64,000 bases of DNA from UBA6926 sp045562535 (GTDB lineage Bacteria; Chloroflexota; Dehalococcoidia; UBA6926): the NCBI GenBank assembly GCA_045562535.1, contig JBJKVP010000005.1, positions 1 through 64,000 of the forward strand, read 5' to 3'. Of this stretch, positions 24,872-33,928 are shown in pieces. A model generated the notes under the pieces. It did no database searches, was not told where the DNA came from, and was given only the letters and a program-made list of their open reading frames with translations. Position 1 is the first letter of the stretch. Each line of letters starts with the position of its first letter. The position numbers were made by a program, and so were the translations under genes.

Positions 24872-27800
24872 TGATTTTAGCGCTATCAGAATTTCAATAG
24901 CTTCCCCTGATCAAATCAGGGCTTGGTCATATGGCGAAGTGACTAAACCGGAGACAATTAACTATAGAAATCAGAAGCCGGAAAAAGATGGCTTATTCGA
25001 TGAAAGAATTTTTGGACCTACTAAAGACTTTGAATGTTATTGCGGAAAATATAAGAGAATAAGATATCGTGGCGTTATATGTGACCGGTGCGGAGTTGAA
25101 GTTACCAGAGCAAAAGTTCGCCGTGAGAGAATGGGTCACATAAATTTAGCGGCCCCTGTAGCACATATATGGTTTGCTAAAGGAACCCCAGGTTGGCTTG
25201 GGCTTCTTTTGGACATGACACCTCGTAATCTTGAGAGGGTGCTTTATTACGCTCAATACATCATTACTAAAATTGATAAAGACCAAAAAGCTAAACTTCT
25301 TGCAGAATATTCTTCTGGCCAAACAGATGTTGATAACGTTGTTCAAGACGAAAAAGAATCAGCACTTAATCAAATAACTGATACTCGAGATGAAACGGTA
25401 ACTGCTATAGACCAACAGATTGAAGATCTAGAGAATAACCTTCAATCTGAGTTTGCTGATAAATTGCAGCCAATTAGAGATGAAATGGCAATAGCGCAGA
25501 AATTTTTGGACGAAAATAAACGGAAAAGGAATCATGAAGGTTTGACCTTTTTGGGAAAAAGTATTGTCGAGTCGAAGCAGACAATAGCTAAAGTTCATAC
25601 AGGAGTTCTTGCGCAAGCTGTCAAAGAATTAATGGATGAAGTAACAGGTAAAAAAGGTATCCAAACAAAAACTGAAATAGAAGAATTGATATCTGAGAAA
25701 CATAGAGTGATCGATTCGGCAGATGAACAGACTTCAAAAATAATTAAATTATCTGCTACGAGACTAAAAGATGCTTTTAAAGCCATAGATGAAAAACGCA
25801 GTGAAATTGAAAATATTAAACCACTAAAAACTCTGACTGAGAATATGTATAGAGAACTGACAGATCGATATCCTAAGTTGTTTACTGCATCTATGGGAGC
25901 TGAAGCTCTCTTAGATATATTGGGTAACCTAAATCTAGATAACATGCGAACAGATCTGTTTAAAGAGGCCTCTGAAGGTACTGGACAGAAAGCAAAGAAA
26001 GCAGCAAAAAGGTTACGAGTTATAGAAGCGTTTAGGAAGAGCGAAAATAACCCACAATGGATGGTTATGTCTGTTCTACCCGTTTTGCCACCTGATTTGA
26101 GACCTATGGTTCAACTAGACGGGGGAAGGTTCGCTACGAGTGACCTAAATGATTTGTATCGAAGAGTCATTAATAGGAACAACCGCTTACGACGCCTTAT
26201 TAAATTGGGAGCTCCGGAAATCATTGTTAGAAATGAAAAACGTATGTTGCAAGAAGCAGTCGATGCTTTGATCGATAATGGACGAAGAGGAAGGACCCTC
26301 ACAGGAAGTCACAATCATAAGCTTAAATCTTTGTCGGATATGTTAAGAGGGAAACAAGGCCGGTTCAGACAAAATTTGTTAGGAAAGAGAGTTGATTATA
26401 GCGGGAGATCAGTAATTGTAGTGGGATCCTCGTTAAAACTTAATCAATGTGGTCTTCCGAAGAAAATGGCTCTTGAATTGTTTAAACCATTTGTTATTAA
26501 CAGGCTTGTCATGAACGGGTTTGCGCCTAATATTAAGAGTGCTAAACGGTCGGTAGAGAGGATGAGGCCTGAAGTTTGGGACTTGCTTGAAGAAGTAATT
26601 AAAGATAGGCCTGTTTTTCTGAATAGGGCTCCTACGTTACACAGGCTTGGTATACAGGCTTTTGAACCGGTTTTAGTAGAAGGAAATGCTATCCAGATCC
26701 ATCCTTTAGTCTGTTCGGCATATAACGCAGACTTTGATGGTGATCAGATGGCAGTCCATGTTCCTATTGGACGGAAAGCGATTGCTGAGGCCAGAAAATT
26801 GATGCTTTCCACCCACAATATGCTCCTTCCTAGCTCTGGTGATCCTGTGGTAGCGCCAACTTTGGATATCGTAGTAGGTTGCTATTACTTGACTACTATT
26901 GAAGATAAAGTCAAAGGTGAAGGCAAAATTTTTCATGACTATGATGATGTTAAGCTAGCATATGAACTTCGCCAAATAGACCTTAGAGCTAAAGTCACTA
27001 TAAAAAAAGGAATTGCTATAAATCCAGATGGTGAAAAAATTAGCTTATTGCCTAGATTTATGACCAACCAGGATTCCTCTACTTTTGTTGTGGAACCATT
27101 GGTGCAATTACCTTTACCGGATGATTGGACGATGGAATCCATCGAAACATCTGTTGGCCGAATACTTTTCAACCAAGTTTTTCCTAATACTGTAGATTAC
27201 AGAAATCAAGTAGTAGATAAGACGGCTTTGAAAGATATTGTTTCTGAGTGTTACCAAAAAGTAGATAATGATACTACTGCTTTAGTTTTAGATGATGTGA
27301 AGAAATTGGGATTCCATTTTGCTACTGAATCGGGGCTTACAATCGCGCTAAGTGATATTAATGTCCCACCAGAAAAAGAAGCTATGCTTGAAGAAGCTGA
27401 TAAACGAGTTAGTGAAGTCGAACGTAACTATCAACGTGGATTGATGACTGCCGAAGAAGAAGAAGTTCGAACAATAGATATATGGCAAGATGTTAATCAC
27501 CAAATGGAAAATGTAATAAATGAGAGATTGCCTGAATTTGGTAATTTATACTTAATGGCAGGTTCCGGTGCTAAGGGAAACATCGCACAGATCAAACAAA
27601 TGGTTGGTATGAGAGGTTTGATGGCAGACCCTAAAGGTAAAATTTTACCTTTGCCTATTAGGTCTAGTTTCAGAGAAGGACTGACGGTTCTTGAGTATTT
27701 TATTTCCACTCATGGAGCTAGAAAAGGCCTTGCTGATACTGCTCTTAGGACAGCAGATTCAGGCTACCTTACTAGGCGTCTTATCGATGTTTCACAAGAT

Positions 27801-29282
27801 ATGATTGCTATCGATTTAGATTGTGGTACTGAAGAAGGATTGCTAATCAAGGCTGACAGTGAGCCATCTGTTTTGGGCAGCCTAAAAGAACATATAGTTG
27901 GTCGAATGGCTGCGAAAGCTGTTTTACATCCTAAGACCGGAGATATGATCGTAAATAGAAATGAAGAAATAGATGAAACTACTGCTGCACTAATTGAAGA
28001 CCTTAATTTTGAAAGCGTTTTAGTCAGGAGTCCCTTAACTTGCATTGCGAATCAAGGTCTTTGCAGGCTTTGCTATGGTAGATCATTGGCTAAAGGGCGG
28101 TTAGTAGAAAAAGGTGAAGCTTTAGGAATTATTGCAGCTCAATCGATTGGTGAACCTGGTACCCAGTTAACGATGCGAACTTTCCATACTGGAGGAGTTG
28201 CAGGAGTTGATATTACAAGCGGACTTCCACGGGTAGAAGAATTATTCGAGGCACGAATCCCTAAAATGGTAGCCCCAATCGCAGAGATATCTGGAGTTGT
28301 TAATTTAATTGACGATAAAGATGGCAGACGGATTCACATTATTAATGAAGAGATCATGAGTAAAGAATATATAGTTCCTGAAGATCATCGGGCCGTTGTG
28401 AAAAATGGGGACCCGATTGATGTAGGAACTGAACTATTCCGAGCAATAAAACGTCGTAAGGTAGCCGAGGTGCCAGCAGAGCCACTAGCTCCTGAAGAAA
28501 TGCAGGCCGATATACAAGGCATAGCAAAAGTCAAAGGAAAAAAAATTAGGATCGAGCATCCGATTTTAGAAGAGAGAACGTATCCTGTTCCTCCTAATAT
28601 GCGCTTATTAATTGAGCATGGTGATCGGATAGAAGCAGGCGTAGAATTGGCAGAAGGTCCTCTGAATCCACAAGATGTGTTAGCGATTAGGGGTAAAGCA
28701 AGCATTCAAAAATATTTAGTTGATGAAGTTCAAAAAGTCTATAGATCTCAAGGTGTCGTAATCCACGACAAGCATATTGAAATTATTGCACGTCAGATGT
28801 TGAGAAGGGTACGTATTGATTACCCTGGAGAGAGTGGATTTTTGCATAGTGAATTAGTAGACCGGCTACTTTGGCAAGCTAAGAATGTAAAATTAGAAGA
28901 AGAAGGCAAAGAACTCGCTACGGCAGAAACCGTTTTGCTCGGTGTTACGAAAGTTTCGTTAAGCACTGAAAGTTTTCTAGCGGCCTCTTCTTTCCAAGAA
29001 ACTACAAGAGTACTGACAGAAGCTGCTCTTTTCGGCAAAGTAGATATGCTACAAGGTCTAAAAGAAAATGTGATAATCGGAAGGTTAATTCCTGCCCAAT
29101 TAGAGTCTCAAATTGTAGAAGAACGACTGCAAGCTGAAGCTGAAATTGCCGCTCTAGCTGAAATTGAAGAAGGAGAAGAGGAAATTACTCCTGAGAGATC
29201 TCAAGATGATGAGGATGGATTGCGAGCCCTTGCTGCTCTGTTGAATTCCTCAGTTGATGAAGATAATTCGGGAGAAAACTAG
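24861..29282 (+). CDS. rpoC: DNA-directed RNA polymerase beta' subunit
   Basis: The beta' subunit, 1473 residues. The N-terminal zinc site has Cys59, Cys61, Cys74 and Cys77. The catalytic NADFDGDQ is at 622-629. A second zinc site includes CIANQGLCRLC near residue 1060. The segment between the clamp start (about 129) and MGAEALL (345) is about 215 residues, rich in charged coiled-coil sequence, whereas the same span in E. coli is near 45. A lineage-type insertion is therefore present. The C-terminus ends in an acidic tail. The start ATG lies inside the rpoB 3' end. Confidence 0.98.
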   Translation: MTDSDFSAIRISIASPDQIRAWSYGEVTKPETINYRNQKPEKDGLFDERIFGPTKDFECYCGKYKRIRYRGVICDRCGVEVTRAKVRRERMGHINLAAPVAHIWFAKGTPGWLGLLLDMTPRNLERVLYYAQYIITKIDKDQKAKLLAEYSSGQTDVDNVVQDEKESALNQITDTRDETVTAIDQQIEDLENNLQSEFADKLQPIRDEMAIAQKFLDENKRKRNHEGLTFLGKSIVESKQTIAKVHTGVLAQAVKELMDEVTGKKGIQTKTEIEELISEKHRVIDSADEQTSKIIKLSATRLKDAFKAIDEKRSEIENIKPLKTLTENMYRELTDRYPKLFTASMGAEALLDILGNLNLDNMRTDLFKEASEGTGQKAKKAAKRLRVIEAFRKSENNPQWMVMSVLPVLPPDLRPMVQLDGGRFATSDLNDLYRRVINRNNRLRRLIKLGAPEIIVRNEKRMLQEAVDALIDNGRRGRTLTGSHNHKLKSLSDMLRGKQGRFRQNLLGKRVDYSGRSVIVVGSSLKLNQCGLPKKMALELFKPFVINRLVMNGFAPNIKSAKRSVERMRPEVWDLLEEVIKDRPVFLNRAPTLHRLGIQAFEPVLVEGNAIQIHPLVCSAYNADFDGDQMAVHVPIGRKAIAEARKLMLSTHNMLLPSSGDPVVAPTLDIVVGCYYLTTIEDKVKGEGKIFHDYDDVKLAYELRQIDLRAKVTIKKGIAINPDGEKISLLPRFMTNQDSSTFVVEPLVQLPLPDDWTMESIETSVGRILFNQVFPNTVDYRNQVVDKTALKDIVSECYQKVDNDTTALVLDDVKKLGFHFATESGLTIALSDINVPPEKEAMLEEADKRVSEVERNYQRGLMTAEEEEVRTIDIWQDVNHQMENVINERLPEFGNLYLMAGSGAKGNIAQIKQMVGMRGLMADPKGKILPLPIRSSFREGLTVLEYFISTHGARKGLADTALRTADSGYLTRRLIDVSQDMIAIDLDCGTEEGLLIKADSEPSVLGSLKEHIVGRMAAKAVLHPKTGDMIVNRNEEIDETTAALIEDLNFESVLVRSPLTCIANQGLCRLCYGRSLAKGRLVEKGEALGIIAAQSIGEPGTQLTMRTFHTGGVAGVDITSGLPRVEELFEARIPKMVAPIAEISGVVNLIDDKDGRRIHIINEEIMSKEYIVPEDHRAVVKNGDPIDVGTELFRAIKRRKVAEVPAEPLAPEEMQADIQGIAKVKGKKIRIEHPILEERTYPVPPNMRLLIEHGDRIEAGVELAEGPLNPQDVLAIRGKASIQKYLVDEVQKVYRSQGVVIHDKHIEIIARQMLRRVRIDYPGESGFLHSELVDRLLWQAKNVKLEEEGKELATAETVLLGVTKVSLSTESFLAASSFQETTRVLTEAALFGKVDMLQGLKENVIIGRLIPAQLESQIVEERLQAEAEIAALAEIEEGEEEITPERSQDDEDGLRALAALLNSSVDEDNSGEN

Positions 29283-29349
29283 ATACCTTTTCATTAAAGT
29301 TATCTAGAGAATCGAATTCTTTTGCATTTAGTGTATTTTGGTAATCGAT

Positions 29350-30075
29350 ATGTTGAAACCATCTATTAGCCGTTCACTTTCGATCTTTAGCTGGTGCTTT
29401 TTGGCAGTTTGCTTACCAGTATGTTTTGTCGCACTTAATGTTAACTGGGCATTTGGAAGCGAGAGTGTCTTTATGTATTCGGTTGATAATTTTGATGTTA
29501 TTGAAAAAAGTGGTATTGGTAGGCCAGAACTTCTTAACTCAATGCGAGAAATGATTAATTATTTTAATTATTCTACAGAAATATCAAATATCCTTGTTGA
29601 TAAAAATGGTCAGATAGAATACTTGTTCTCTAAAAATGAGCAAACCCATTTTGATGATGTCCGTAGTATGTTGCGCATAATTACCGTTATAGCTGGGATT
29701 TGTGGTTCAATCCTAGTGGTTTCGTTAGTAACTTTTGGTTATTCTTTGATTAAAGGCGATCGTGGCTATGGAAGTGCGATTCTTCGTTGTTTCAAAATTT
29801 CAACGCTAACTACCTTGGGTATACTTTCGCTAATTGCTGCTGTGTCACTGATGGGTGGATTTGACTATTTGTTCTACTGGTTTCATGTTGTATCGTTTTC
29901 CAACGATTTATGGATGGGAACTGAGTCAAGTCGCATGATTCAGTTATTTCCTAGTGAATTTTTTATGCACGTATTGATAATGATTGCTGTTGCTACATTG
30001 TTGGAAATGGTGACGGTAGTTGTAGGAGTTCAAAGTTTATTAAGGTTCTCAGATACGTATAAAAGACGTGTTTAA
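29350..30075 (+). CDS. DUF1461/TIGR01906 membrane protein, Lit-like
   Basis: About 241 residues with four predicted membrane helices. The first, at about 9-33, is followed by a roughly 75-residue extracytoplasmic region and then three helices. The family signature is visible as NEQTHFDDV near residues 94-102 and FSNDLWMG with LFPSEFF near 187-208. Some members (Lit of firmicutes) are lipoprotein intramolecular acyl transferases, which would fit the lipoproteins encoded elsewhere in the window. Function here is inferred. TTG 29338 is an alternative start. It sits between rpoC and the GlnR-like regulator on the same strand. Confidence 0.75.
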   Translation: MLKPSISRSLSIFSWCFLAVCLPVCFVALNVNWAFGSESVFMYSVDNFDVIEKSGIGRPELLNSMREMINYFNYSTEISNILVDKNGQIEYLFSKNEQTHFDDVRSMLRIITVIAGICGSILVVSLVTFGYSLIKGDRGYGSAILRCFKISTLTTLGILSLIAAVSLMGGFDYLFYWFHVVSFSNDLWMGTESSRMIQLFPSEFFMHVLIMIAVATLLEMVTVVVGVQSLLRFSDTYKRRV

Positions 30076-30135
30076 GTATAATTGGTATAATATTCGTTGC
30101 TGGATATATTGGTAAGGGGATTGTTTTCTGGAACT

Positions 30136-30873
30136 ATGATGAATGTCAAAGTGGTAACAACAAAAGGTGAATTAGTATTTGACGATGTATCTTCTTACCT
30201 GGAAGAGGCGAGTATTACGTCATCTGAATTTCCGAGTAATGATGTTAAGAGAATTTTTGAAGATACAAGCTTTCAACTTATATTGTTGGATATGACAGGA
30301 CCAGTTGCTCGACCATCCTTTGTTAAAGATATTATAACTGAGTCCAAAAACGGAAGATTAGTTGGTGTAATTGGGGTAATTTCAAAAAGAGAAATGACGA
30401 ATGTTGATCAAGACCTAGGTTTAGATGATTTTGTCCTTAGTCCAATTGACTATGATGAACTAATCACTCGGATAAATATTTTGAGCCATAAATACAGTTT
30501 GGCAGGACAAAATTCACATATTATCAAAGTTGAAGATTTGATAATTGATACCGCAAGATACGAAGTATGGGTAGGTTCAAGACAAGTAACTTTAACATAT
30601 AAAGAGTATGAACTATTAAAGCTCTTGGCATCTGAGCCAACAAGAGTGTTTACAAGGGATGCTCTTCTGGATCAAGTGTGGGGGTACAACTATTTTGGTG
30701 GTACTCGTACCGTTGATGTACATGTAAGGCGTCTTAGGAGTAAATTAGAGGACTCTACACATACTTTTGTTGAAACGGTTCGTAATGTGGGGTATCGTAT
30801 TAGATCTTCTGACCAACAGAATAACCAGTTAGTAAAATATAGAGTCGCAGATAGGATGAATGAAAAAGATTAA
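30136..30873 (+). CDS. glnR: GlnR-like OmpR-family regulator with degenerate receiver
   Basis: About 245 residues. The C-terminal winged helix (about 150-230) closely matches actinobacterial GlnR as I recall it: LTYKEYELLKLLA, VFTRDALLDQVWGY, FGGTRTVDVHVRRLRSKL. The receiver keeps Asp52 (LILLDMTGP) but lacks the acidic pair at its start and has Ser instead of the conserved Lys (LSPIDYDEL), as in phosphorylation-independent GlnR. No kinase gene is adjacent. The start is uncertain: TTG 30097 would add 13 residues, but homology begins near Met 30136. It lies 71 bp upstream of glnA, whose promoter has GlnR-type half-sites. It is a probable activator of nitrogen genes. Confidence 0.82.
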   Translation: MMNVKVVTTKGELVFDDVSSYLEEASITSSEFPSNDVKRIFEDTSFQLILLDMTGPVARPSFVKDIITESKNGRLVGVIGVISKREMTNVDQDLGLDDFVLSPIDYDELITRINILSHKYSLAGQNSHIIKVEDLIIDTARYEVWVGSRQVTLTYKEYELLKLLASEPTRVFTRDALLDQVWGYNYFGGTRTVDVHVRRLRSKLEDSTHTFVETVRNVGYRIRSSDQQNNQLVKYRVADRMNEKD

Positions 30874-30888
30874 CAGTCATAGAAATCT

Positions 30889-30920
30889 GTAACATATTTG
30901 TAACTTATAGATAGTATGAT
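30889..30920 (+). promoter_or_regulatory. GlnR-type box and -10 element of glnA
   Basis: GTAAC at 30889-30893 and GTAAC at 30900-30904 are separated by six bases, the spacing of the GlnR box (GTnAC-n6-GAAAC). TATGAT at 30915-30920 follows after 10 bp, and no -35 consensus is present. A direct repeat replacing the -35 is the layout of promoters activated by OmpR/PhoB-type regulators. Confidence 0.65.
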
Positions 30921-30944
30921 TAATCAATATTTGGGGGGGATAAT

Positions 30945-32399
30945 ATGACTAACGAAAATAATATATTGGGAAAACTACATACAGGTAGAGAAGTTATTGA
31001 TTACGTAAACAATAACGGAATTTTAATAGTTGATCTCAGGTTCATAGATCTTATTGGAACCGTTCAGCATTTCTCAATACCTGCAAGCGAACTAACTGAT
31101 TCCATATTTGAATTAGGTACTGGGTTTGATGGTTCTAGTGTAAGAGGTTTCCAAGCAATAAATGAAAGTGATATGTTGATCGTTCCCGATCCCGAAACTG
31201 CTTTTGTGGACCCTGTTTTGGAACATCCAACCCTAGCGCTCATGTGTGATATCAAAGACCCAATCACGGGTGAGTCGTACAGTCGTGATCCTCGATATGT
31301 TGCTCGCAAAGCAGAAGAGTATTTAAAGAACTCAGGTATTGCTACAGTAAGCTATTGGGGCCCTGAGGTGGAGTTTTTCATTTTTGACAGTGCTAGGTTC
31401 GATTATAACTCTAACTCTGGATATCACTTTATTGATTCAGAGGAAGGTATATGGAATTCTGGGCGCGATGATGGACGGCCAAACCTAGCACATAGACCCC
31501 GACATAAAGAAGGTTATTTTCCATTACCCCCAGTTGACTCTATGCAGAATCTTAGAACGGAAATCATTTTGAAAATGATGGAAGCTGGGCTTCATATTGA
31601 TAAGCATCATCATGAAGTAGCAACTGCAGGTCAAAATGAAATCGGATTACATTATGGTAGCTTAGTTAAACAGGCAGATGCTGTTCAAGTGTACAAGTAC
31701 ATTGTAAAAAATGTTGCTCTAGCAAATGGTAAAACTGCGACTTTTATGCCTAAACCTTTGTTTAATGATAATGGGACTGGAATGCATACCCACCAATCTT
31801 TATGGAACGATGATAAACCACTTTTCTATGATAAAGACGGATATGCTGAGGGCAGTGAAACTATGTTCCATTACATAGGCGGATTGCTCAAGCATGCAAG
31901 GGCAGTGTTAGCATTTGCCGCTCCGAGTACGAATTCTTATAAAAGGTTAGTACCGGGCTTTGAAGCTCCAACTAGTCTTGCTTACTCTCGTCGGAATCGT
32001 AGTGCAGCGTTTCGAATACCAATGTATGAGCAAGGTATACCTGCCACGAAGCGCGTCGAGTTTAGAGCCCCGGACCCATTGGCTAATACATATTTAGCTT
32101 TTTCCGCGATGCTTATGGCTGGACTTGATGGGATTCGTAACAAGATTGACCCTGGAGATGCTTTGGATCAAGATATATACGATTTAACTGATGAAGAGTT
32201 AGCAGCAATCCCGCAGGTTCCTGGGAGTTTGGAAGAAGCTCTTCAAGCACTCGAACAAGATCATGATTTTTTGCTTGAAGGAGACGTGTTTACAAAGGAC
32301 GTCATTGATACTTGGATAGAATATAAAAGAGTAGAAGAAGCTGATCAAATAAGGCTAAGGCCTCATTCTTATGAGTATTTCTTATACTTTGACGGTTAA
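30945..32399 (+). CDS. glnA: Glutamine synthetase type I (beta-like)
   Basis: A 484-residue glutamine synthetase that condenses glutamate and ammonia with ATP. GTGFDGSSVRGF lies near residue 57, the ATP/glutamate motif FMPKPLFNDNGTGMHTHQS near 268, and NRSAAFRIP near 350. A Tyr in the IYDLTDEE segment (Tyr412) matches the adenylylation site of GSI-beta enzymes. A strong TTGGGGGGGA site precedes the ATG. The upstream GlnR-type half-sites suggest nitrogen control. A second synthetase follows after 130 bp. Confidence 0.97.
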   Translation: MTNENNILGKLHTGREVIDYVNNNGILIVDLRFIDLIGTVQHFSIPASELTDSIFELGTGFDGSSVRGFQAINESDMLIVPDPETAFVDPVLEHPTLALMCDIKDPITGESYSRDPRYVARKAEEYLKNSGIATVSYWGPEVEFFIFDSARFDYNSNSGYHFIDSEEGIWNSGRDDGRPNLAHRPRHKEGYFPLPPVDSMQNLRTEIILKMMEAGLHIDKHHHEVATAGQNEIGLHYGSLVKQADAVQVYKYIVKNVALANGKTATFMPKPLFNDNGTGMHTHQSLWNDDKPLFYDKDGYAEGSETMFHYIGGLLKHARAVLAFAAPSTNSYKRLVPGFEAPTSLAYSRRNRSAAFRIPMYEQGIPATKRVEFRAPDPLANTYLAFSAMLMAGLDGIRNKIDPGDALDQDIYDLTDEELAAIPQVPGSLEEALQALEQDHDFLLEGDVFTKDVIDTWIEYKRVEEADQIRLRPHSYEYFLYFDG

Positions 32400-32529
32400 G
32401 CGAACGTTCTAAACCATTCTCTAGGCGATTAAATGTTGCTTACAGGCGTGTTGAATAATGAACGAGCATATAAACACACATATTTTAAGAGAGATATACG
32501 TCTATCTGTTGATTTGAAAGGTTTTTATT

Positions 32530-33870
32530 ATGGAATTGCGGTCGGATGAATCGGCCAAGGAATTTGTAACCCAGACGGTAAGGGAGCAAGGAGTCAAATT
32601 TATTCGTCTTTGGTTTACGGATATTCTTGGCAATCTGAAAGGTTTTGCTATTAGCCCTGCTCAACTCGAGGAGGCCCTTGAGACCGGTATTGGGTTTGAT
32701 GGGTCAGCAATCGAAGGATTTGCTCGCACAGACGAATCTGATATGGTCGCGGTTCCTGATCCCAGTACATTTGCAATTCTACCTTGGCGACCGAAAGAGA
32801 GTGGAGTAGCACGGATATTTGCAGATATAAAAACACCTGAGCAAGAATTCTTCGATGGTGACCCAAGGCAAGTGCTGAAAAGGAATTTAAATGCCGCTGC
32901 AGAATCTGGCTATACTTTCTACGTTGGACCTGAGCTAGAGTATTTTTATTTCAAGAACTCAGATGACCCAACTCCTTTAGATACGGGAGGTTATTTTGAT
33001 CAAATGCCAATGGATTTCGCATCTGATCTTAGAAGAGAGACTATTTTGACGCTCGAGGATATTGGGATAGAAGCTGAATATAGTCATCACGAAGTAGCTC
33101 CCAGCCAAGATGAAATTGTTTTACGATATGCAGATGCATTGACAATGGCAGATAATTGCATGACTTACCAACTTGTTGTAAAAGAAGTTGCTAGAAGACA
33201 CAACGTGCATGCAACATTCATGCCTAAACCACTGATAGATGTTAACGGAAGTGGCATGCACACCCATCAAAGCTTATTTAGGGGTGATGAAAACTGTTTT
33301 TATGATCCAGAGAAACCTGATAACTTATCAGAAGTAGCATTAAGCTATATAGCGGGAATACTTCATTATGCACCCGAATTTACTTCTATTACTAATCAAT
33401 GGGTCAATTCCTATAAGCGCTTAGTTCCTGGGTTTGAAGCTCCTATATATGTTACCTGGGCAAAAAAGAATCGCTCGGATCTGATCCGTGTTCCACAAAT
33501 TACAACTTCAAACCCTATGTCAGCAAGGATTGAGTATCGTGCACCAGATCCTGCTTGTAATCCTTATCTGGCGTTCTCTGTTATGCTTGCTGCTGGATTA
33601 GAAGGTATTAAAAATAACATGAAACCTCCAAAACCTATGGAAACAAACGTCTTTGATATGTCAGAAGATGAACGTAAATCAGCTGGTATTAAAGAACTTC
33701 CAGGTAGTTTACATGAAGCACTATTACTTACCGAGAATAGTGATTTTGTGAAAAAAGCTCTTGGTGAGCATGTTTTTGAGAGTTTCATTAAGAATAAACG
33801 TATTGAATGGGAAAACTATAGGAGACAAGTAACGGATTACGAAATTCGGAGGTATTTGCCTGTCCTGTAA
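32530..33870 (+). CDS. glnA: Glutamine synthetase type I (alpha-like), second copy
   Basis: A 446-residue paralog of the preceding enzyme, of the shorter GSI-alpha length (compare about 444 in Bacillus). Motifs include GIGFDGSAIEGF near residue 52, FMPKPLIDVNGSGMHTHQS near 231 and KNRSDLIRVP near 313. The place of the adenylylation Tyr holds Phe375 (VFDMSEDER), so it should not be adenylylated and may be feedback-controlled instead. AAAGG lies upstream of the ATG. The 130-bp spacer has no clear GlnR box. gltB follows almost directly, so the two probably share a transcript. Confidence 0.96.
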   Translation: MELRSDESAKEFVTQTVREQGVKFIRLWFTDILGNLKGFAISPAQLEEALETGIGFDGSAIEGFARTDESDMVAVPDPSTFAILPWRPKESGVARIFADIKTPEQEFFDGDPRQVLKRNLNAAAESGYTFYVGPELEYFYFKNSDDPTPLDTGGYFDQMPMDFASDLRRETILTLEDIGIEAEYSHHEVAPSQDEIVLRYADALTMADNCMTYQLVVKEVARRHNVHATFMPKPLIDVNGSGMHTHQSLFRGDENCFYDPEKPDNLSEVALSYIAGILHYAPEFTSITNQWVNSYKRLVPGFEAPIYVTWAKKNRSDLIRVPQITTSNPMSARIEYRAPDPACNPYLAFSVMLAAGLEGIKNNMKPPKPMETNVFDMSEDERKSAGIKELPGSLHEALLLTENSDFVKKALGEHVFESFIKNKRIEWENYRRQVTDYEIRRYLPVL

Positions 33871-33928
33871 GTAAACACTTTTGACAGATAGATATATAAT
33901 AGATTCACTAAAGGATAAATATTTATTG

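Noticed and set aside
33881..33928. TTGACA and TATAAT-like strings before gltB as a promoter
   Set aside because: They are separated by about 8 bp, which is too short for a sigma-70 promoter.
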